Under the pieces are notes generated by a model. That model was given only the letters and a program-made list of their open reading frames with translations, was not told the DNA's origin and ran no database searches. A stretch of 28,705 nt of DNA, taken from assembly GCF_039522005.1 (NCBI RefSeq), contig NZ_BAAADA010000045.1:1-28705 (forward strand). Reading direction: 5' to 3'. Positions 22,633-28,705 of this stretch are shown in pieces. The position numbers were made by a program, and so were the translations under genes. Source of the DNA: Alkalibacterium indicireducens (lineage in GTDB: Bacteria; Bacillota; Bacilli; Lactobacillales; Carnobacteriaceae_A). Position 1 is the first letter of the stretch. Each line of letters starts with the position of its first letter.

Positions 22633-24171
22633 ATGACACGTGCACTTATCAGTGTTTCAGACAAGACCAATATCGTTGACTTTGCTCAGGCATTAGTCAG
22701 ACAGAACATAGAGATTATTTCAACAGGAGGGACGAAAAAGGTCCTGGAAGAGGCTGGGATTCCAACCTTGTCGATCGAAGAGGTCACCGGTTTTCCTGAA
22801 ATGATGGACGGACGGGTCAAAACGCTGCACCCGCTGATCCATGGGGGACTGCTGGGCCGTCGGGATCTGGACACTCACCTCTCGGCTATGGAAGACCACG
22901 ACATCACCCCGATCGACTTTGTCTGTGTCAACCTGTATCCATTTAAAGAGACAATTGCCAGACCCGAAACGACTAGAGAAGAAGCAATCGAACAGATAGA
23001 CATAGGTGGACCGAGCATGCTTAGAAGCGCGGCTAAAAACCATGCAACAGTCACAGTCATTGTAGATACTGATGACTACAGTCAAGTGATCAAGGAGCTG
23101 GAAGAGAACGGACAGACCACTCTCAAGACTAGACAACATCTGGCAGCTAAAGTTTTCCATCTTACGGCCGCTTATGATGCACTGATTGCTGAATATCTGA
23201 CTGAGCAAGTTGAGGAAGAGACCCAGCTGGATAGTTATACGCAGACGTATGATTTGAAGCAGACTCTAAGGTACGGCGAAAACAGTCATCAGAGTGCTGT
23301 ATTTTATGAATCGCCACGAGCAAACAGTTTTTCCATTGCCAAGGCAAAGCAGCTTCACGGAAAAGAATTGTCTTACAATAATATCAAGGATGCAGATGCA
23401 TCTATCCGTATCGTTCGTGAATTTAACGGACCGGCAGCTGTAGCACTTAAACACATGAATCCGTGCGGAATAGGAATTGGTGAGTCGATAGAAGAAGCCT
23501 TTGACAGAGCCTATGATGCAGACCCTGTGTCAATTTTTGGTGGCATCGTCACAGTCAATGAAACAGTCACAGCTGAACTTGCAGACAAATTAAGTAAAAT
23601 CTTCCTTGAAATCGTCATTGCTCCTGGTTTTTCTCAGGATGCTCTGGCTGTCTTGACTAAAAAGAAAAATATCCGTCTGCTTGAACTGGATTTTTCTGAA
23701 TCAAGACAAGGTGGAAAAGAATCCGTGTCCGTACTTGGCGGCCTGCTGGTTCAGGACCAGGACTGGGTCAACGAAGAAGATGCACCTGAATGGTCAGTTG
23801 TTACGGACAAGGCACCAACTGACAGCCAGATGCGTGCACTGAAACTGAACTGGAAAGCAGTGAAGCATGTGAAGAGCAACGCCATTGTCGTGGGGAATGA
23901 CAAGCAGACCTTAGGCATCGGAGCCGGTCAGATGAACCGGGTCGGAGCAGTCAAAATTGCCATTGAACAGGCAGGTGAGCAGGCAGAAGATGCGGTCATG
24001 GCCAGCGATGCCTTTTTCCCGATGGATGACAGTGTCGAATATGCTGCCGAGAACGGGATTAAAGCAATCATTCAGCCAGGCGGAAGCATCAAGGATCAGG
24101 CGTCGATCGACAAGGCGAATGAATACGGCATCGCCATGGTCTTTACAGGAATGCGTCACTTTAGACATTGA
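22633..24171 (+). CDS. purH: bifunctional AICAR transformylase / IMP cyclohydrolase
   Basis: 512 residues, last two steps to IMP. N-terminal IMP cyclohydrolase of MGS-like fold: RALISVSDKTNIVDFA, STGGTKKVLEEAG, TGFPEMMDGRVKTLHPLIHGGLL, IDIGGPSMLRSAAKN. C-terminal transformylase: LRYGENSHQSA, the catalytic Lys-His in ALKHMNPCGIG, SDAFFPMDDSVEYAAENGI, and the final IAMVFTGMRHFRH. Length is typical. It begins 2 bases after purN and is followed by a hairpin that separates it from purD. Confidence 0.97.
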   Translation: MTRALISVSDKTNIVDFAQALVRQNIEIISTGGTKKVLEEAGIPTLSIEEVTGFPEMMDGRVKTLHPLIHGGLLGRRDLDTHLSAMEDHDITPIDFVCVNLYPFKETIARPETTREEAIEQIDIGGPSMLRSAAKNHATVTVIVDTDDYSQVIKELEENGQTTLKTRQHLAAKVFHLTAAYDALIAEYLTEQVEEETQLDSYTQTYDLKQTLRYGENSHQSAVFYESPRANSFSIAKAKQLHGKELSYNNIKDADASIRIVREFNGPAAVALKHMNPCGIGIGESIEEAFDRAYDADPVSIFGGIVTVNETVTAELADKLSKIFLEIVIAPGFSQDALAVLTKKKNIRLLELDFSESRQGGKESVSVLGGLLVQDQDWVNEEDAPEWSVVTDKAPTDSQMRALKLNWKAVKHVKSNAIVVGNDKQTLGIGAGQMNRVGAVKIAIEQAGEQAEDAVMASDAFFPMDDSVEYAAENGIKAIIQPGGSIKDQASIDKANEYGIAMVFTGMRHFRH

Positions 24172-24177
24172 TCAATA

Positions 24178-24205
24178 AAAGAGAGGGAAACCTCTCTTTC
24201 GTTTT
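24178..24205 (+). terminator. internal terminator between purH and purD
   Basis: Perfect 9-bp stem AAAGAGAGG / CCTCTCTTT with a stable GAAA tetraloop, then CGTTTT. It lies 6 bases after the purH stop and 41 before purD. The interrupted T-run suggests partial termination, which would lower purD-E-K-B relative to purC-H. Confidence 0.65.
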
Positions 24206-24246
24206 ATACATAGATTATATTTAGGGATTTTAAAGGGGAGAAACAT

Positions 24247-25521
24247 GTGAAGTTACTAGTGATTGGATCAGGTGGACGTGAACACGCGATTGCCAAAAAA
24301 CTGCTGGAGGGCAGCCAAGTCGAGCAGGTGTTCTGTGCACCGGGAAACCCGGGGATGACTCGTGACGGTATAACCGTGCTGAATATCAGTCAGGAAGACC
24401 ATGCGACGTTAATTGATTTTGCCAAAAAAGAAAGTGTTGAATGGACCATCGTTGGCCCGGAACTCCCCCTGTTAAATGGCATCGTGGATGATTTCCAGGC
24501 TGAAGGGCTCGCAATTTTCGGCCCGTCAAAAGCTGCGACTCAGATAGAATCATCAAAGGCGTTTGCTAAAGAGCTGATGACCACCAATGCTATTCCGACA
24601 GCAGATTACAAGTCTTTCGATCAGTATGAAGAAGCTAGACGTTACATTGAAAAAGGAAACGTTCCAGTCGTCATCAAGGCTGATGGATTGGCCGCAGGTA
24701 AAGGAGTCGTTGTAGCTGAAACCATGGAAGCGGCACTTGATGCCCTTGATGACATGATGCTGGATAAAAAATTCGGGGACCAGAACACGCATGTAGTCAT
24801 CGAAGAATACCTGACGGGAGAAGAGTTTTCTCTTATGGCTTTTGTTAAAAATGAGAAGGTCTATCCGATGGTGATTTCTCAGGATCATAAGCGCCTGCTT
24901 GAAGGGGATAAAGGTCCGAACACTGGAGGAATGGGGGCTTATGCTCCAGTTAAGCATATATCTGAAGCTGTAGTAAAAGAAGCGACTGAAAAGATACTCC
25001 TGCCGGCTGCGACAGGGATGGTAAGAAACGGCACGCCTTTTACGGGTATATTATATGCCGGAGTCATGGCCACAGAAGATGGACCTAAAACGATCGAGTT
25101 CAATGCCCGCTTTGGAGATCCGGAAACGCAAGTGCTGATGAACCGTTTGGAATCCGACCTGGCAGAAGCCATTACTGCTATTCTTAGTGATGAGGAACCC
25201 AGTCTAGTCTGGAAGCAAGATGGCGTTAGTCTTGGGGTGGTAGTTGCCTCAAAAGGCTATCCAGAAGCTTACGAAAAATTTAGACCATTAAACCTGCCTG
25301 AAATAGACGATCAGATGAACTTGTATTTCGCAGGTGTCTCAGAAACCGAAGGAAAGCTGGTTTCAAACGGCGGCCGTGTCTATTTGGTTGAAGCAGCTGG
25401 GAAAACGATCGAAGAGGCGCAGGAAGCTGTCTATTCAGCGCTTGAAGGCGTAGATATAAGCGAGTATGTTTGCAGGAAAGATATCGGAAACAGAGCGGTT
25501 ATAAACGCGAATAAGCAATAA
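24247..25521 (+). CDS. purD: phosphoribosylamine-glycine ligase (GAR synthetase)
   Basis: 424-residue ATP-grasp enzyme joining phosphoribosylamine and glycine, step 2. N-terminal MKLLVIGSGGREHAIAKKL, then VGPELPLLNGIVDDF, ATP-grasp lysine segment VVIKADGLAAGKGVVVAE, HKRLLEGDKGPNTGGMGAYAP, and EFNARFGDPETQVLM. The start is GTG, 6 bases after GGGGAG; an ATG two bases earlier (ATGTGA) is followed immediately by a stop and is not usable. It is first of the distal D-E-K-B group. Confidence 0.97.
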   Translation: MKLLVIGSGGREHAIAKKLLEGSQVEQVFCAPGNPGMTRDGITVLNISQEDHATLIDFAKKESVEWTIVGPELPLLNGIVDDFQAEGLAIFGPSKAATQIESSKAFAKELMTTNAIPTADYKSFDQYEEARRYIEKGNVPVVIKADGLAAGKGVVVAETMEAALDALDDMMLDKKFGDQNTHVVIEEYLTGEEFSLMAFVKNEKVYPMVISQDHKRLLEGDKGPNTGGMGAYAPVKHISEAVVKEATEKILLPAATGMVRNGTPFTGILYAGVMATEDGPKTIEFNARFGDPETQVLMNRLESDLAEAITAILSDEEPSLVWKQDGVSLGVVVASKGYPEAYEKFRPLNLPEIDDQMNLYFAGVSETEGKLVSNGGRVYLVEAAGKTIEEAQEAVYSALEGVDISEYVCRKDIGNRAVINANKQ

Positions 25522-25558
25522 GGTAAAATGGAACCATAACTATTAGGAGGCGTTTGAT

Positions 25559-26047
25559 TTGGCAATTGAAGTAGGGGTCGTCATGGGAAGCACATCCGAC
25601 TGGGAGACGATGAAACATACCTGTGAGGTGCTGGATGAACTGGAAGTAGCTTACGAGAAAAAAGTGGTCTCCGCTCACCGGACACCGGACTTGATGTTTG
25701 ATTATGCTGAAGAAGCGCGCGGGCGAGGGATCAAAGTGATCATCGCTGGAGCGGGAGGCGCTGCGCATCTTCCTGGAATGCTGGCAGCCAAGACGACGCT
25801 GCCGGTCATCGGCGTGCCTGTTCAGTCAAAGGCGCTGAACGGTCTGGATTCACTCCTGTCGATCGTACAGATGCCTGGAGGAGTCCCTGTTGCTACCGTA
25901 GCCATCGGCAAGGCTGGGGCAACGAATGCCGGTCTCCTCGCCGCTCAGATGTTGGGAGCCTTTCAGCCTGAACTGGCCGACCGAATCGAAAATAGAAGAG
26001 AAGCCTTGAAACAGAAGGTAATGGAAAGTAGTGACGAACTTGTCTAA
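25559..26047 (+). CDS. purE: N5-carboxyaminoimidazole ribonucleotide mutase
   Basis: 162 residues, class I PurE: converts N5-CAIR from PurK to CAIR, step 7. EVGVVMGSTSDWETM, SAHRTPDLMFDYAEEA, IAGAGGAAHLPGMLAAKT, PVQSKALNGLDSLLSIVQMPGGVPVATVAIG and NAGLLAAQML are standard. The start is TTG with AGGAGG 8 bases before it. Its end overlaps purK by 17 bases. Confidence 0.96.
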   Translation: MAIEVGVVMGSTSDWETMKHTCEVLDELEVAYEKKVVSAHRTPDLMFDYAEEARGRGIKVIIAGAGGAAHLPGMLAAKTTLPVIGVPVQSKALNGLDSLLSIVQMPGGVPVATVAIGKAGATNAGLLAAQMLGAFQPELADRIENRREALKQKVMESSDELV

Positions 26048-27167
26048 ACTGATCAGACCGGGAAGTACAATAGGCATTATAGGTGGGGGACAGCTGGGAC
26101 GGATGATGGCTTTTTCTGCTAAGGAAAGAGGCTATCGGATCGCTGTGCTTGACCCGACTCCAGACTGTCCGACAGCCCAAGTGGCGGATCTGCATATTGA
26201 AGCAGCTTATGATGATCTGGATGCTTTGAAAGAACTGGCCAGATCAAGCGATGTGTTGACCTATGAATTTGAAAATGTCGATGCTGAAACAATTGAACAC
26301 GTTCTTGAGGCAGTGGAAATTGCAGTTCCCCAGGGGACCGAGCTTTTACTTAATACCCAGAATCGCCTGACTGAAAAAGATTTTCTGGAAAATTCAGGGA
26401 TTCCTATTGCCGCTTATGCTAAAATTGAAACGGAAGAAAATTTGAAGGAAGCCGTTGAAACCCTCGGCTATCCATGTGTACTGAAAACTGTTCAAGGCGG
26501 GTACGACGGAAAGGGCCAAGTCGTTCTGGAATCGGATGCTGAATTTGAAGAAGCTTCTGCTCTGATAAAAAAAGGGACATGTGTCCTGGAAGAGTGGGTG
26601 TCATTTGAAAAGGAACTTTCCATTATGGTGGCTCGTAATGCCTCAGGGGATGTGGTCACCTTGCCTGTTTCAGAAAACATCCATGAGAACAATATCCTGC
26701 TTAAGAGTATCGTACCGGCACGCGTGTCAGATGAGGTGATGGACGAGGCACGACAGATTGCTGAAACCATCGCTGAAAAGATGACCTTATCAGGTGTCTT
26801 GGGTGTGGAACTCTTTTTGACTTCTGAAGGAAAGCTCTATGCCAATGAACTGGCGCCGCGTCCGCATAACTCCGGACATTATTCTATAGAAGCCTGTTCA
26901 GACTCACAGTTTGACCTGCACATACGTGCAATCTGCGGCTATCCTCTTGCTGAAGTGGACCTTCTTAAGCCAGCTGTGATGGTCAATATTCTGGGTGAGC
27001 ACTTTGAACAGGCACTTGAACTGAACAGCAGTCAGCCAGCCTGGCATGTACATGACTACGGCAAGAAAGAGGTCAAGACCGTGCGAAAGATGGGGCACGT
27101 GACCATACTGACGGCTGATACCGAGAAGACACTGAAAGATATTGAAGAAACGAAAATCTGGGATTAG
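26031..27167 (+). CDS. purK: N5-carboxyaminoimidazole ribonucleotide synthase
   Basis: 378-residue ATP-grasp carboxylase acting on AIR with bicarbonate, step 6; works with PurE. GIIGGGQLGRMMAFSAKERGY, VLDPTPDCPTAQVAD, TYEFENVDAETIE, VLKTVQGGYDGKGQVVL, VEEWVSFEKELS-type CVLEEWVSFEKELSIMVAR, and NELAPRPHNSGHYSIEACSDSQFDLHIRAI mark the family. The GTG at 26031 lies within the end of purE; a TTG at 26040 is an alternative. Gap to purB is 12 bases. Confidence 0.96.
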   Translation: MTNLSKLIRPGSTIGIIGGGQLGRMMAFSAKERGYRIAVLDPTPDCPTAQVADLHIEAAYDDLDALKELARSSDVLTYEFENVDAETIEHVLEAVEIAVPQGTELLLNTQNRLTEKDFLENSGIPIAAYAKIETEENLKEAVETLGYPCVLKTVQGGYDGKGQVVLESDAEFEEASALIKKGTCVLEEWVSFEKELSIMVARNASGDVVTLPVSENIHENNILLKSIVPARVSDEVMDEARQIAETIAEKMTLSGVLGVELFLTSEGKLYANELAPRPHNSGHYSIEACSDSQFDLHIRAICGYPLAEVDLLKPAVMVNILGEHFEQALELNSSQPAWHVHDYGKKEVKTVRKMGHVTILTADTEKTLKDIEETKIWD

Positions 27168-27179
27168 GAGACTGGTATA

Positions 27180-28475
27180 ATGATCGAACGCTATACGCGA
27201 CCTGAAATGAAAGAATTATGGTCAGAGGAGAACCGCTACAAGTCATGGCTGGAAGTTGAGATCCTAGCTGATGAAGCCTGGGCCGAACTGGGAGAGATTC
27301 CTAAAGAAGATGTTCAGAAGATCCGAGCGCATGCCTCTTTTGATATTGCCCGTATACTGGAAATCGAAAAAGAAACCAAACATGACGTGGTCGCTTTCAC
27401 ACGAGCCGTTTCTGAAACGTTGGGGGACGAAAAGAAATGGGTCCACTACGGATTGACCAGTACGGATGTCGTTGATACAGCTTACGGCTACCAGCTGAAA
27501 CAGGTCAATGATGTGCTCAGAAAAGACCTTCAGCAGCTGCTTGAAGTTATCGGTGAAAAAGCGAAAGAACATAAGCATACGGTGACCATGGGACGCACGC
27601 ACGGTGTTCACGCTGAACCGACTACCTTTGGTCTGAAGCTGGCGCTCTGGTATTCAGAAATGAAACGCCACATCGACCGGTTCGAACACGCAGCTAAAGG
27701 CGTAGAAGCCGGAAAAATCAGTGGAGCAGTTGGAACGTTTGCCAATATCCCGCCATTTGTTGAAAAGTATGTCTGCGATAAACTGGGAACGCGTCCTCAG
27801 GAAATTTCGACCCAGGTTCTGCCGCGTGATCTGCATGCGGAATATATTAGCACCATTGCCCTTATTGCAACCAGCGTTGAAAAGTTTGCGACCGAAATCA
27901 GAGGCCTGCAGAAGTCGGAAACTAGAGAAGTGGAAGAAGGTTTTGCTAAAGGTCAGAAAGGCTCCTCAGCAATGCCTCACAAACGTAACCCGATCGGATC
28001 TGAGAATATGGCCGGACTGGCGCGTGTGATCAGAGGGCACATGGTGACAGCTTACGAGAACGTCAGCTTATGGCATGAGCGTGATATTTCGCACTCATCT
28101 GCGGAACGCATTATTTTGCCTGACAGCACGACCCTGTTGAATTACATGCTGAACCGATTTGCCAATATCGTCTGCAATCTGACCGTGTTCCCTGAGAACA
28201 TGAAACGCAATATGGATGCAACACTTGGTCTGATATACAGCCAGCGTGTATTGCTGAAGCTGATCGATAAAGGTCTCAGCCGGGAAGAAGCTTACGACCT
28301 GGTTCAGCCCAAAACTGCCATTGCTTGGGATGAACAGACAGCATTCCGCCCACTGCTTGAAGAGGACGAGAAGATTATGTCCATTCTGAATGCAGAAGAT
28401 ATCGAAGATGCTTTTGACTATAACTACCATCTGAAAAATGTAGATGAAATATTTGAACGTGTTGGACTGAATTAA
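27180..28475 (+). CDS. purB: adenylosuccinate lyase
   Basis: 431 residues of the fumarase/aspartase superfamily; splits SAICAR in step 9 and adenylosuccinate to AMP. IERYTRPEMKELWSEENRYKSWLEVEI, the first catalytic region TSTDVVDTAYG, MGRTHGVHAEPTTFGLKLALWY (catalytic His), the signature loop GSSAMPHKRNPIGSENM with catalytic Ser, and ERDISHSSAERIILPD are complete. AGGAG lies 10 bases before the ATG. Last gene of the operon. Confidence 0.97.
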   Translation: MIERYTRPEMKELWSEENRYKSWLEVEILADEAWAELGEIPKEDVQKIRAHASFDIARILEIEKETKHDVVAFTRAVSETLGDEKKWVHYGLTSTDVVDTAYGYQLKQVNDVLRKDLQQLLEVIGEKAKEHKHTVTMGRTHGVHAEPTTFGLKLALWYSEMKRHIDRFEHAAKGVEAGKISGAVGTFANIPPFVEKYVCDKLGTRPQEISTQVLPRDLHAEYISTIALIATSVEKFATEIRGLQKSETREVEEGFAKGQKGSSAMPHKRNPIGSENMAGLARVIRGHMVTAYENVSLWHERDISHSSAERIILPDSTTLLNYMLNRFANIVCNLTVFPENMKRNMDATLGLIYSQRVLLKLIDKGLSREEAYDLVQPKTAIAWDEQTAFRPLLEEDEKIMSILNAEDIEDAFDYNYHLKNVDEIFERVGLN

Positions 28476-28481
28476 TTAAAG

Positions 28482-28528
28482 CACCTGTCGGGACAGTAAA
28501 AGGGATTGTTCCGGCAGGTGTTGTTTTT
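28482..28528 (+). terminator. purine operon terminator
   Basis: A 14-position stem (CACCTGTCGGGACA / TGTTCCGGCAGGTG with two G-T pairs), 11-base loop, then TTGTTTTT, 6 bases after the purB stop. Confidence 0.88.
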
Positions 28529-28655
28529 GTTGCGGATTGACCGGAATAATAATGGCTCTATCTAAGAATAAAAAGGTGCTTAAATCAGGTAGTGCAAAAT
28601 TATTTAAAAAAACGCTTGCAGGATTTATTCTTACATGATCTCATCTTTAACACCC

Positions 28656-28698
28656 AAAACCCCGATAAATCCCTACACTAAGGGATTTACCGGGGTTT
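28656..28698. terminator. second strong hairpin at the window end
   Basis: AAACCCCGATAAATCCC pairs with GGGATTTACCGGGGTTT (16 of 17 positions) around a short loop. The minus-strand side reads on into TTTTGGG, so it may end a minus-strand gene lying beyond the window. The stretch 28529-28655 holds no gene that I can support. Confidence 0.6.
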
Positions 28699-28705
28699 AA
28701 AAATG

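Overview
The window looks like chromosome of a low-to-mid-GC Firmicute. The best fit is an order Lactobacillales bacterium, perhaps a salt- or alkali-tolerant Carnobacteriaceae relative (Alkalibacterium/Marinilactibacillus type). The reasons are the gene content (PTS EIICBA, GlnP-like substrate-binding/permease fusion, uxaC, gntK), strong AGGAGG-type ribosome sites, a streptococcal-like purine gene order, PurR-activator-style PurBoxes, and very acidic exported proteins. The genus is inference and could not be tested here.

Layout. 1-2072: 3' part of a glucose/maltose-type PTS EIICBA, broken at about base 62 next to a hairpin, then an endonuclease/exonuclease/phosphatase-family hydrolase. 2088-4692: a polar amino acid ABC importer (lipoprotein, permease, ATPase). 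4720-5100: tandem array of 51-bp hairpin units. 5102-8206: a GH4 6-phospho-alpha-glucosidase (minus) and a GntP gluconate permease tail (plus), both lacking their 5' parts and meeting head to head at about 6420, then gluconokinase gntK. 8325-8636: small YwqK/MORN-like protein. 8761-9263: a second 51-bp array with unrelated sequence but the same internal geometry. 9445-11754: a second amino acid importer (binding domain fused to permease, plus ATPase). 11764-12102: XRE-type regulator. 12353-13747: uxaC. 13764-14106: a 343-bp transposase-less IS200/IS605-type element that keeps its end hairpins and an omega-RNA (reRNA)-like structured RNA. 14267-14403: a 52-bp hairpin repeat. 14539-15319: a Fur-boxed flavin reductase/siderophore-interacting-like protein (minus). 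15385-28528: a complete purine operon.

The pur block, purC-S-Q-L-F-M-N-H-[hairpin]-D-E-K-B, encodes every step from PRPP to IMP: PurF, PurD, PurN, PurSQL, PurM, PurK, PurE, PurC, PurB, PurH. A strong promoter (TTGACT-17-TATGAT) lies downstream of CGAACATT PurBoxes, one centred about 75 bp before the predicted start. A hairpin between purH and purD may lower expression of the distal D-E-K-B part. The left half is a patchwork of carbohydrate genes (PTS, GH4, gluconate, uronate) and amino acid uptake, with breakpoints and hairpin arrays in nearly every non-operon gap. The most unusual items are the tnpB-less omega-RNA element behind uxaC, the two register-matched 51-bp arrays, and the head-to-head gene-remnant junction.
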